Positions 25,339 to 37,480 of a stretch of 64,000 nt of DNA are shown here, one piece after another. Made by a program: the position numbers and the translations under genes. Origin of the DNA: Osedax fenrisi (taxonomy: Eukaryota > Annelida > Polychaeta > Sabellida > Siboglinidae); assembly GCA_964019155.1 (NCBI GenBank), contig OZ025244.1, positions 29,843,968 to 29,907,967 of the forward strand, read 5' to 3'. The number at the start of each line of letters is the position of its first letter. The first letter of the stretch is position 1. The notes beneath the pieces were generated by a model that ran no database searches, had not been told where the DNA came from, and saw only the letters and a list, made by a program, of their open reading frames with translations.

Positions 25339-25345
<7 letters not shown>
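24610..25345 (+). pseudogene. LINE-A fragment: RT thumb and C-terminal tail
   Basis: Blocks RNYELYLLTDRIAKHA and GEEIQFKYLGATLKK (24790-24850) match the strand before the thumb, and GKAKGKRKQGQPTLNLFHN at 25140-25195 followed by MTLDEM matches the family's C-terminal RGR-R--W--NV-EW block. The middle is deleted. It ends in ACGGGATTAAAGTAAAGTA and a (TA)n array. Confidence 0.75.
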
Positions 25346-25374
<29 letters not shown>

Positions 25375-25466
25375 TTATGAAGAATATAATATACCCCTAA
25401 CAATTTTAAATTAGTGGGTATATACCCAGCCCTTCAGTTCCGTTAGCTATATGTATATACATAAAC

Positions 25467-25506
<40 letters not shown>

Positions 25507-26307
25507 GGATTGAGGTTTTATGTATATTTTATCTATTTTCTTGGTTATTTTAGCTGCATTACATCCTGTATTTAGCCTATAAAACATCACCTACCTTTCT
25601 TAGTACACACATTTATAGATTCATTTTCTATCGCATAATCAAATTTCTTATTTAATCAAATAATCAAATAAATATTTGTATTCAAAATTATGTTTACATT
25701 ATTTAGTTAAGTATAAATACTTATTTGAATCATATTATAATAATGACTCCATTATTAAATATTATATATTATATAATTATAAAATAGTGTATGGATACAG
25801 TATATATAAAATAATTATCAATAATTATTTGCATTTTATATAACAACATATTTACACAATTATTACATTAAAGAGGCAATATGAACTAACGTGTAATTAT
25901 ATCACATACCGATTACATACCATCATTATTATATTTGTATTCTATTGCGAAATACATTTATTAATGTATTAATAGTTATTAATATCAATCACTGCTTCGA
26001 CATTATTGAGTGATGAAATGTCACGATCATTATTTATATTATCATCACCATGACATAAACATACACATAGTCTGGTGTATATGTCATACGAGTGTCATCG
26101 AGTAATTTATATCACTGCAGTCATGATGATAATTATTAATACTCACACACACACATATATATAGAATATTAATTATATTTTACAAAATGGTATGAAACTA
26201 ATATATATATATATTTATATATAATTTGGCTCAATACGATAATGAAGAGGTCGACAAATTCATTTTTAATATTCCATATATTTTTTTATTTTTTACACCC
26301 TTCTAAG

Positions 26308-26355
<48 letters not shown>

Positions 26356-26505
26356 CTTTATAAAGTTGTATCGATTATTTGCAAATTAAAATATTCGCTT
26401 ACTACAATATCATTAAAACTAATTCATAATTCATATGTTCTACATCATCTAAATTAGTGTAATACTGTATTGTCAACTACATATATATAATCTAAATTAT
26501 ATATT
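25346..26505. other. Non-coding, three (TA)n arrays
   Basis: Arrays near 25342-25368, 25473-25497 and 26311-26350. A hairpin-like pair of TA tracts flanks 25470-25505. No gene seen. Confidence 0.5.
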
Positions 26506-26509
26506 AATT

Positions 26510-27200
26510 ATTATACAAAATAAAGCCATAAGAGCTATTTTCAATATTTCAAATATATGTAATACAGATAAATATAAAAAAATATGTACATCTTGAAATG
26601 TAATGATATTGTAAAATTAAATATTGTAAAATGTATGTTTACAATTATTAATAATTGTACACCATTCATTATCGTAAATATGTTTTCTATTAAACAATGT
26701 TTATATATAGTCAAAACAGAAAAACAAATATTTAGATTTGTTATTCCTTCTTTCTTTTAAATATATAAACTTTCGCATAACTTACAATGGTACTTTTTGA
26801 ATATTCATGAAAATAGATTTAAATTATTAAACAATATTAATAAGTTTACTAGAAGATTAAAATATAATTATATTTCGATTTTTTAAATTCTGAATATAAC
26901 TGATTTTTTCTTTATTTATATATTATATCTTACATATCTTCTATATTGTTCAACTATATAAATTGTTAAATATTTTAAGTAAATTTTTATATACTTAATT
27001 TTATTTATTATATTTTATTTACTTTGATTTATTTTAAACATGATGAATTAATTACTCGGGAATGGTAATTTTCTATTTTTTATTTTTTAATCATTTTATT
27101 ATTTTGTTTGTAAATTGCACATTTTATATATTTGAGTTTTTACTATATAATTATTTGTGTTATTATTTATTCATCAATATCTATTTATTATATGAATTTC
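26510..27200 (+). pseudogene. LINE-B fragment: RT C-terminus and 3' end
   Basis: The plus strand reads KAIRAIFNIS-like sequence, then a VKLNIVKCMFTIINN stretch, and FLNIHENRFKLLNNINKF followed by TRRLKYNYISIF, which is the usual C-terminal block of CR1/L2/Jockey-type elements (fruit of a W-N-L/--F---L pattern). The minus-strand copy at 53230-53690 has the same words and the same downstream sequence AAACATGATGAATTAATTAC. Broken by several stops. Confidence 0.7.
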
Positions 27201-27212
27201 ATATAACTTATA

Positions 27213-28731
27213 TAGGACAAAGTAACCGAATATGTACAGTTCCTGAATACGGACACACTCGGTATCTCAGAAACCATACATCCTACAAAAAAAATTAATG
27301 AATACAATATTATAATCATATAAATTGTCTAAATGAGTATTTTTTATTTTTTAATTATTTATAATAAAACTAACTTATCCAAATAACTGATTTTTTGTAT
27401 TACGTTTAAAAATGTATGAAAAAAGAATTCAACTTAAAACCTTCGCAAGCATATACAATATATTAATATAAAATAAAACAATATATTATTAATAACTAAA
27501 GTATTCTAAAAATGATAAGCCTAAATGTTATATTTGTTATCAAATATTAATGAAGTAATAAGAATATATCTAGAGGTCATATACATACCTAATACGGATA
27601 CTCTAGATGTATTAATACGGACACCCTATAACCAATAAGCGCAACTAATCTGATTTTTATAAAAATCGCATGCCTTATAATATTACTACCACCAATGAAG
27701 ATAAATCTAAAAATGTTATTAATTGATAAAATAATAAAAATTAATAAAATAATTTAATTATATTATTCTGATTAGTTCATAAATATTATATAGTTTATCT
27801 AGTGGTACATAGGGTGTCTGACTGACACTATCCATATTATAACACAGGGAGTCCGTATTCGGCATGGGTACCGAATACGGATACCCCATTATTAATTAAA
27901 AAAATAATAAAAATAAATATATTATTAACTAATTAAATTAGAATAAATTATTCATAAAATTAATTATAAACTAAATCTATTGGTATTTTATCCTAGTCTG
28001 TGAATATTTTATAAGGAGCGATATAGATTGGACGAATTTAAAATATATAATTCTCGATAATATATATATTTAGTATACTAAGCATGATGTAATGTCATTA
28101 TTGATTTATTTCATTAACTAAGAAGTAATATCCAGATATTTAGGGAATATATTATCTATATATATACACATAAAGTGTATACACCGAACATCGTTATCAT
28201 CAAAAATACCACTGCTTGATAGTATCCAAAATAGAATTCTTTAAGTAGTAAATTACGTGAAATAAATTTAGTAAAAATTATAATATTTAGGAAAGCGTTA
28301 ATAATCATATTCGAAATATGTTATTTTTTTATACTATAAGCTATTAATTTATGCATGCGTACGATGGCTGTCATTATATTGAGAATCTTTTATTTAGGTC
28401 AAAGTAGGCGTGACATCTTAAATAATGTCCTCGTAAAAACATAAAATATTGTGTTATATTTATCGCCTCACAAAACACTCGACAGTTAGTTTAGAGCGTT
28501 TTTAGTGGACGAATATAAAAACTATTAACATCTAAATATATGATTACCACGTTACCTCGTATGAATAGCTATATTATATTTCTCAAAATAAAGCAAACTT
28601 CAAAAACGGTACCCTTAGGGCCGATGAAACATATGAATAGGTATATGGTGAATATAGTAATCGTTTGTTACTAAACATATGATACATTATGAAATACTAA
28701 CTTATTTTATGACATATTACATTTATTCATA

Positions 28732-28776
<45 letters not shown>

Positions 28777-29780
28777 TAATTGTTTAAAAAAATGTTTAAT
28801 GAATAAAATATTCATAATTATATAAATAGTCTTAAAAAGTATTTTTTAATTTTTAATTATTCAAAATATTACTGATATATCCAATAAACTGTTTTTTTAT
28901 TACGTTTTTAAATTTATGAAAAAAAAATTCAACGTAAAACCTTCTCAAGAATATACAAATATATCGATATAAAATATAACACTATATTGTTAAAAAATAA
29001 AGCATTCTAAAAATTATATTTATATTAATATATTTTTTATAAATATTCATTAAGCATATATCTAGAAGTCATATAAGTCCCACAAATATATCGATATAAA
29101 ATATCACACTATATTATTAAAAAATAAAGCATTCTAAAAATTATATTTATAATTACTATATTTTTTATAAATATTCATTAAACATATATCTAGAGGTCAT
29201 ATAAGTCCCTAATACGGACACTATACATGTGTTAATACGGACACCCTATAACCATTAAGCGCGCACTGCGCAGCGTATGAACTATTCTGATATTTAAAAA
29301 AATCGTGTACGTTATAATATTAAATAAATAAATATATTAAAATATATAATTAATAATAATTAATTAATAATTAATATTAATACCACCAATAAAGATAAAT
29401 CTAAATTTGTTATTATTTAGATACTTAAATTGTATTATTAATTAAAAAATATAAAAATAAATAAATAAATTATTAACTAATTAAATTAGAATAAATTATT
29501 CATAAAATTAATTATAAATAATGTAATTGTGATTTGTCTGATTAATTTATCAATAATATATAGTTTATCTAGTGGTATATAGGGTGTCCGTATTATAACA
29601 CAGGGTGTACGTATTCGGTACCTATCTATGGAATTAAAAATTTAAATAATATTTTAAAATCACAATAATATCTATAATCATATAATATTAATATATTGTA
29701 ATTTTTGAATACAAATAATTAGTCATAAAATGTTAAGACCATTTATTGTTAAAGTGTCCGTATTAGATTACTTTCCCCTA
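27213..29780. mobile_element. TIR element(s) of the TAGGGG family, variant 2 (TACGGACACCC)
   Basis: Left end TAGGACAAAGTAACCGAATA and inverted right end TAGGGGAAAGTAATCTAATA. The motif AATACGGACACCC or its complement occurs about ten times (27249, 27595, 27618, 27850-27880, 29215, 29238, 29590-29615, 29755). Blocks at 27297-27490 and 28798-28990 are copies of one another, as are those near 27900-27970 and 29440-29510, so this is either two truncated copies or one element with an internal duplication. No transposase frame. Confidence 0.7.
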
Positions 29781-30960
29781 CAGTAATTTCCAATAACTAA
29801 GTTTTACTTAAGGTCATACTTAATATATATATGAAGAGATATTTATGTTTAAGGTGTAAAATGTCATATATCAATTAGATCAAAGACATGGAGTTTCATA
29901 TATCCAAAAATAAGTTTTAAAAAAATAGCAATAATATCATTTTTTTTAATTATAAATATTTTACTATCATTTTAATATTTATTTATAAATATTATAAATG
30001 CTTATTTATGACACTTGTAGTTACTTTTATGCAACAAGTCATATATCATTTTAAAGATACTATCATATATTTACTGATTTTTTTTACTGATTTACTGATA
30101 ATATCATTTTTTTTAATATATTTATTTCAAAAATCATATATTTCACCGCCAGAGCGAGGTGGGGGTTCAAACCGGTGATATATTTGTGATATTGTGGTAT
30201 CACAAAGCATAGAAATGAACTATAAATATTCGTAAGTAGTAACGACCAATACTGAGGGCAAGATAGTGAAGGTATACCGGTGTTTTCTTAAAACATTGAT
30301 ACATTCAATAACTGAATTATTGATTACGGAATTATAAGGAACATTTTAAGATATATAAATATATTTATAAATAATCTATATAATATACTGACATAATTAT
30401 ATATATATATATATATATTAAAATTATAGAAAAAGAATAATTTTATAAAAAATATTGTAGTATACCTGTATACTCTACATATTAATATACTACATATAAA
30501 CACTGTATAATATACATTGAATATTGCCATGTTATAATATAGCTGATGAGAGTTGTAAGGTAGCCAATATCGAATTTAGTTTGGTCATTAATAATGATGA
30601 ATTACTTCAATAAAGTAATTAAGAGAATTCTGCGTGTAATGATTAACTATGCGGAAGTATTACATAACCTAATTATGGGTACAGTATACTGTGCTATAAT
30701 AGATTGTTATATAATTGTTATATAATATATTGATCATGATATGTTATCTATATATGTGTTATCATCCTATAGTATTTATATATATATATATATATAGTTT
30801 ACACATATAATCACACATATTAATACTTTATATTAATATATTTAATTATTATGAGATACCTAATTAATTGTATACCTATTATATATAATTAACGAAAAAG
30901 TATTCATATTATTTAAATATATATGTATAACCTTTAAATATAATATTGTAAATATGTAAT
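29781..30960. other. Non-coding
   Basis: A GC-rich hairpin TTTCACCGCC...AACCGGTGATA at 30141-30178 stands out. The rest is AT-rich with (TA)n at 30399-30418 and 30778-30796. No gene. Confidence 0.5.
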
Positions 30961-30976
30961 GAGTTTGTTTAATTGA

Positions 30977-31023
<47 letters not shown>

Positions 31024-31042
31024 TACACTTGTTTATGTGTAT

Positions 31043-31223
31043 ATGTATGTATATTTCTATATATTTCTTGGATGATCGCTTTTATGAAATATTCTATGGA
31101 AATTATGAGAAAGACTTTTCGTCTTAGCGAGAATCCGTTTTCTTTTCTTAGCTTTATTTTCTGATCCGCCATTACTCTATAGTTTCCCAAAGGATTATCC
31201 TTAGGTCTGCTTCTAGTTTGCAT
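31043..31223 (-). CDS. Orphan open frame with coding-like composition, function unknown
   Basis: The minus strand encodes MQTRSRPKDNPLGNYRVMAD, then KIKLRKENGFSLRRKVFLI and IEYFIKAIIQEIYRN, after which the frame runs into a (TA)n array (30978-31022). The residue mix (Lys, Arg, Glu, few Tyr repeats) is unlike the surrounding low-complexity frames. It could be an exon or a fragment of a mobile element; I do not recognise a family and see no convincing splice signals. Confidence 0.25.
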
Positions 31224-31339
31224 GTCTTATATATAAAGGTTTCTGATATTTGGAGATATCGATAGTTAACTTTATACACGTACCTCTAAGTTATAGGTAT
31301 ATACTATATATATACGATATATTCAATCCAAATTGTATA

Positions 31340-32210
31340 GTATTTAATATCATATATATGCTGATGATAATCATCTTTCAATCTTGATCCCTAATCCTCT
31401 CCAGGTAGGGTTTAATTAATTAAAAGTTCATCGTCTATTTAACACTGGATTATCTCAAACAACTATCTGATTAATACATCAATATCCATACTTCTCACCA
31501 GCTTAGATCTACCTCGATAAACATCGTATCCCACCTTCCAAATAAGTTCTCAATCTTAATGTCGTATTTGAATGTGTTCTATATATTTGCCCTATATTGC
31601 TAGTTTTGCTTAAGAAGCAGGTTTAGAATGCTAGTTATTATTTAGAATCCGATGTTTCCGTAAACATATTACTCGTCAACCGTGTGCTGGCCTTATTGAG
31701 TCATTTGTAATTTCTACAAGAAATATTAAGAAAAACTCAAGACCGGGATGGATGGATATATCACTCATATATATATATATATTCCTACAATCCTGTCTAA
31801 ATATTTGAATAACTCATAATATATACTAACACATATATTATACTTATTCATATTACAGTATATATGTATATCGTTACTCCACAAGATTTTCCTTTAAAAT
31901 CTAGAAACATTCATACCTTCTTCATATCTGTATATCATCCTATCTGGAATTATCTCCTTAATCTACAATATTTAATCAATCTCCCACCTTTTTCAATCTT
32001 CCTCTCAAGTGATATCTCTCCTCTACTTGATTTACTCATAGTATTCTATAAATATTTACCTATTATTTGCATAGATAACATATGTTATTGTAGCGCATTA
32101 TAATTTTGTATATTCTTTTTTTCTACTAATATTTTTACTTATTTTTTAAAATTTATCATTGTTATCAATTATTTTGAGTACCTACGAGTAGTCCTATACA
32201 TAATGATGTG

Positions 32211-32272
<62 letters not shown>

Positions 32273-32312
32273 ATATTGTATTGTATTGAATTGAATTGAA
32301 TTGAAATATTAT
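31340..32312 (+). pseudogene. LINE-C fragment: RT from catalytic site to 3' tail
   Basis: Starts at the RT catalytic motif YADD (31357-31368, YADDNHLSILIPNP), continues through FNTGLSQTTI-like and LNLNVVFECVLYI-like blocks, and has the C-terminal SRNIHTFFISVYHPIWNYL block at 31899-31955 that matches the NIRAWHISAPYLWNKL block of the fuller copy at 49290-53213. The 3' untranslated part keeps TTGAGTACCT and ends in a (TTGAA)n tail at 32284-32304, the same tail as the fuller copy. A (TA)n array at 32214-32268 interrupts it. Confidence 0.75.
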
Positions 32313-32314
32313 TG

Positions 32315-34228
32315 TTACACTTAAATAAATCATAAATGATCTCTATAAGTGAATATAAATAACTAACAAACATAACAATAGGTAATACAATCATACCATT
32401 TAAAATAATAAAACAATATTAAATAAAATATATCGGAAGGAAATAAATAAAGTAATAATTATATGAAATAGAGGTATTAAATATATCTATTTGAGATCAA
32501 TCTTTGGATATATATTTTTTGAATATATTATGGGATTTAATAGATCTAATATGTAGTGTTAATGAATTCCATAGCTCAGGACCATTATAACTAAGGTTCC
32601 GAGTATTCATCAGCCAAATGTATACCAAAGTTATACATTATTACAATAACTATTTAATGGACATAAAATTGTATACAAAATAATCATATCTACTAAATGG
32701 TTAATATTATGCAAGAAATCTATACCAAATATAATATAGTTATAATAATAGAGAGGTTTATTGACTCAATGAAAACGATAAACGGTTATATATATATTTA
32801 TAATCTTCAGATGTATGATATATATATACAATTAGTGTTGATAATATATATAAATAGACATATAAAACGATACTCTTCATAAGGAATACTATTATTACAT
32901 ATATATATACCCGGATATATACAATGCAATATATTAATATAGGTTACATTCTTAAGTTTTATTTAATGTAATCACATTACAATACATTCACTGCATTATA
33001 TAATAATAAAAAGTTGATATAATTAATTATTTATTTCAATTATAGTTGTAGATAATTAATCATATTTGATAATACAAAATTTATTAGAAATATTCTATTC
33101 AATAAAATTCTATTCAAACAAATTCTATACAAATAAATCTATTTAAACAAATCTATTCAACAAAATTCTATTCAAACAAATTCTATTTAACAACTATTTC
33201 AAATTTCTATATAAAATAACAGTAGTTACATAAGGCATACTAAATATTGACATACACATACTTAATTATATAGTATCTAATAAGTTAACTATTAAAGTAG
33301 CTTAATTCTATTAATAAGTAGTGGGTGCATAATATTACTATATTATTCTAGTAAGTTTATTTAATTCATACCAATGGGTAATTCAATACATAACTAGATT
33401 TAGGGGAGATATAGAATATAAGGGTAGGTTGATGAGGAGTGAAGAATAGTAATATATACGTGAGGGGTATTTTAATTAACTATAGTTTTAGTAAGAGTAT
33501 AGTAAGAGATGTTTGTAGTTTTCTGATTCTGAAGATAAGTCATTTTGCATTTTTGCATTAAGGATAATATTATTTGAAATAAGAAATTATTTAATTTTAT
33601 TTAAAAAATTATAGAGTTGATTATTGGTACCTAGTTGTTAATTAGTACAAAGAAATATAGAGTTTATATAGTCTGCATACATATGATATTAGATATTAGG
33701 GTATTTTGATATGATGGAAGATATAAATACTATAGTAAATTGAAGTACCAATTAATTGGTAAGTAATTACTAATCCCAAGGTAACCCCGTGTGTAATGGA
33801 AGAATAGGAAGACAAATAATTATTTATATTTACATAGCTGCTATGATCATACATGTATGATCCTTACAGGCATGGTCTAAACCAGGAAAGATCAAGGTAT
33901 CTAATTACAATAAGGTGTAGATGATATAATATGATATTATGGTTACGCGTAATGAATTCACTGCTATATCAAGCATTGCTATAGCCTATATTTGGCATCA
34001 ATTACTAGTATTATTAAGGGTAGAAGTGATGACATCAATGATGTTTAGTAGTGCTGTTTCTGTGGAGTGTCCTCGATGAAAACTACTTTTCAAATAAAGA
34101 TGTATATTATTGATGGTTTAATAGGAGATTAGTTGACGAGAAACCCTTTCAAAAATAATATTCACTGAAGATATCTGAGATATTGATCGATAATACGACC
34201 ACCTGAGGTCATGGTATAGGTAACATGT

Positions 34229-34235
<7 letters not shown>
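32315..34235 (-). pseudogene. LINE-B, 5'-truncated, minus strand
   Basis: On the minus strand: RT blocks RISISSNIFSE-like near 34190, then RGHSTETALLNIIDVIT (34000-34070), HNIILYHLHLIVIRYLDLSW (33880-33950), SSITHGVTLG (33780-33810), a catalytic site reading YADYINS near 33670-33690, and the C-terminal block YNGPELWNSLTLHIRSIKS (32545-32605) with FKKYISK after it. The second catalytic Asp is Tyr and stops are frequent, so it is dead. The 3' end abuts the tail of the plus-strand LINE-C at 32312. Confidence 0.75.
33100..33200 (+). repeat. ATTCTATTCAAACAA short tandem repeats
   Basis: Seven or so imperfect copies of a 14-18 base unit of the ATTCTATTCAAACAA type within the LINE-B copy. A shorter version occurs at the matching place of the LINE-B copy at 53998-54030. 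Confidence 0.75.
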
Positions 34236-34259
<24 letters not shown>

Positions 34260-34284
34260 CATTTTGAATTATCTTTTTAATAAA

Positions 34285-34830
34285 TTAATTCAATACATTA
34301 TTTAATAAACACAACTATTATAGGATATCAATGCACGTCATGCGTAACGTGACGCATGCGACGTCTCGCTACAGTGAACACGATTAGTCACTGTTTATTT
34401 AGTGTATATAGTGCGATATTATTACGGATGGTGATTTATTTCTAGACACATGCTATTTAGACACATATCCGTATATTGTTATATACGATAGTATTACGAA
34501 CCCGGACATATACGGTATGTAAATAACACCCATGTTATATTATTTTGTTATAATGTTTATATATATATATGTATATAATAGGTTTATTGAAATAAATATT
34601 ACTAATTACAACACTCTAATACATACATTGAGTGACGCGACATATGTCGTGCTACATTGGTGATAGCTGTATATTCATTTATCTTCAAAAAAACCGTATA
34701 TTGTCGCCACGAATACGCATATCTAGAACCCGCAAATAGACGGTGATACGTGGATGTCGACTTTATACGGTTATACGTATACTTCGACTCGTAAAGATAC
34801 TATAGTCTATATATATCTGGCGTACCAAAC
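34285..34830 (+). repeat. Diverged tandem duplication in a CpG-richer island
   Basis: Two copies of a roughly 270-base segment: GTGACGCATGCGACGTCTCG matches GTGACGCGACATATGTCGTG, and CCGTATATTGT...CGAACCCGGACATATACGG matches CCGTATATTGT...AGAACCCGCAAATAGACGG. The island is richer in C, G and CpG than its surroundings. No coding frame; nature unknown. Confidence 0.6.
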
Positions 34831-34972
34831 TGGTGCAACCTGATTAATCAAAACCTCATACCGGTTCATGTATTGTATCGTATAATAGTTGTGTAGTTTT
34901 TTTTTCTTTTTTTTTTTAGTACGAAATATTTACTTTAATAATTCACATTGTTATATTCGTCCCGGACACCAA

Positions 34973-34976
<4 letters not shown>

Positions 34977-35041
<65 letters not shown>
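34977..35041 (+). repeat. (TA)n array, 65 bp
   Basis: Pure TA dinucleotide array cutting the 3' end of the adjacent minus-strand LINE-A. Confidence 0.95.
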
Positions 35042-35045
<4 letters not shown>

Positions 35046-37480
35046 CTCTTTATTTGTCATATGTATTCACCATGATATGTTCAACGCAGCCCTGAGTATG
35101 CGAGTATATGCTCCCTCTACTTTTTTCTCTAGATTCTAAGTTAATGTCCATGTAATAGAGCCATATATAGGTATGGATTATATCGCTGATCTAATAACAT
35201 TTATTTTTAGATTATCTGACATTTTGGATTTTCCAGATAGTTTTCATGCTATTCAGTGCTAACCAGGCTTGGGATGTTCTGATTTTTATATATCTTTCTG
35301 TAGATCCTATATAGCTACCGAGGTATTTGAAATTATTAACCTGTTTTATACAGTAGCCGTTCCTGCTCATCATGTTTATATCGTTATTCAGATTATATTT
35401 CATATATTCAGTCTTATCAGTATTTAATTTGAGTCCAATATCATTTGATATTTCCTCAATTTGGTGTAGACATTTTTTTTCACGATTTATTGAGTCGAAA
35501 GCTTTTGAAAAGTCTATGAATCGAAGTGTTATTGGTAAATTATTAGCTTTAATCCTTCTATATTCGTTGAATCGTCAGGATTTATTTTGATGTCGATCTG
35601 TTTGTCTTAAAGCCATTTTTCCGTAGTATTAAATCAACTTCGGGTCTTATTCGGTTTAATAACATCAGTTGAATATTTTATCTGCGATTGATATGAGTGT
35701 TATTCCCCTATAGTTCTTATTGTTGGACAAGTTTCCCTTTTTAGGGAAGTATACAACCTTATCTCCATCTTTCTATGATTTCTTGAGAATATACTCTATT
35801 GCTGGATTCTGGTAAGAATTCTTGAAATTCGTCTAATTTCCAAACTTCAGCGGGTATTTCATCTAGTCCTACCGCCTTCCCATTTTGAATACTTTTTATT
35901 CGCTTTAGTCAGTTCATGTGCGGTAAATAAGGTAAACCAAGTTTTTATATTTAGTTAATTGATGTTTGTTCATTTCTTTCATTATATGTTGAAATTGGTA
36001 TCGGTTTGCCAAGTAATTCTTTGAAGTGAGCATACCATAACTCTATGCGTCTCTATCACTAGTTGCTTTTAGTTTGGCTTTGTTAAATGATTTATTCCAC
36101 TGACTTCGTTAATCGTTTAACAAGCTAGCGCTGCTTTTTCATTTGTGACTGCATTTTCTATTTTATCTATCTTGTTAGTGACATACTCCGCTTATTCTTT
36201 TTCATAAGTATTAATATGAGAGTTCTGCGCGTCTTTGAAATTTTTATTATTTTCTGGTGTTAATTCACTATCTTTACATTAGCAGCTTGATGGAGAATAT
36301 CACGCTTTTGGTAAATATAAGGTGATTCCCAGGGTAATCTTTTTTTAAAGTTTTGGTTTTAACGGGATTATTTATTTAGCAGCTTCCTTGCATGATTTTT
36401 CAAAATAGTTATATCTAGTGTTTGCAGATGAGAACTTTTTATCACTTTCTTCGAGAGCTGTGAATCCATGTTTACTTCAGTTATACAATTATTTCGTATA
36501 TCATTATCATAATTCAGTTTATTCCAATAAAAAGGTTTATTAACGCAGACTTTATTTTTATTGGATTTTTGAGACTGAGGAGTTTTTCAGCTGATATGAT
36601 ACGATGATTAGATGAACCACTAATGAAATAATTATAGGCTCTACAGTTTGTGTACGCTGTTATTCCATTTTGTTATTTATGATTAAGAAATCAATTTATG
36701 ATTTAAAATATACTTGGAGAGTCGTGTGTTAGGATTATCACGATATTTTCTAGAAATGGGTATTCATTGATTAAATACTATTCAAATATTATTCAAGCAT
36801 AAAATATTATTTTCTGGAAGAAAATTATGTAGCATGTTGCCGTTTCGATTTGTATTTCTGTGTAATGAATATTTGTATCCATCATCTTTTTCGAGATGCG
36901 CATTGAAGTCTCCACCAATAATAAGTTGTGTTTTGGAATATTCCTAGTTAATGAGGTTAGTTCTGTATAGAAACTTTCTGTTCCGTGTTCGTCACTCATA
37001 TTTGTTGGGCTGTAGCATGATATAACTGTTGTATGTGGGTTTCCCTGAAAATGTATTTCTATTATTCTAGATAATATGATATCAATACTTTATATTGCAC
37101 TATACGCTCTTGTATTGAAAATAATTCCAATACCTCTATTTGCAGCATGCATGCTATTTCTCCAGTCAGAGCAGGTTATTAATTTCCACTTACCATAGGC
37201 ATGTTCTTTTATGTCTATATCTAAATGTACGAGTATATGTTCCTGTATGCATATTATCTCCTGATTAGTTTTTTCGGTAGAGGCTATATGTTCAGGTATT
37301 TTCCATACTTGTTACATCGTTTGTATATTTAAAGAACCAAACATAGTACTTTTATATGAATTTATAAGTTTAGGTAGATCCAAACTATTTTTATAATTAT
37401 AATTATATTTATTTTTATTTATATTCTCAGTCGTCGATTTTTCGATTGCACCCTGAAGTAGAAATACAGGTCGCGCTTCT
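35042..37480 (-). pseudogene. LINE-A, endonuclease plus RT, minus strand
   Basis: Minus-strand order from the right: endonuclease with GNPHTTVISCYSPT and MSDEHGTESFYTELTSL (36870-37050), a DFNAHLEKDD-like catalytic block (36890-36930), a connecting region, the RT with FIDFSKAFDSINRE (35490-35520), GLKLNTDKTEYMKYNLNN-like sequence near 35400, and NFKYLGSYIGSTERYIK (35300-35345), then the LINLES-REKS thumb block (35110-35160). It ends at the (TA)n array. Frames are broken throughout. The copy at 54905-57450 is the same family. Confidence 0.8.

Noticed and set aside
30141..30178. tRNA fragment (GGTTCAAACC)
   Set aside because: Only a B-box-like string in a short hairpin; no A box or acceptor stem.
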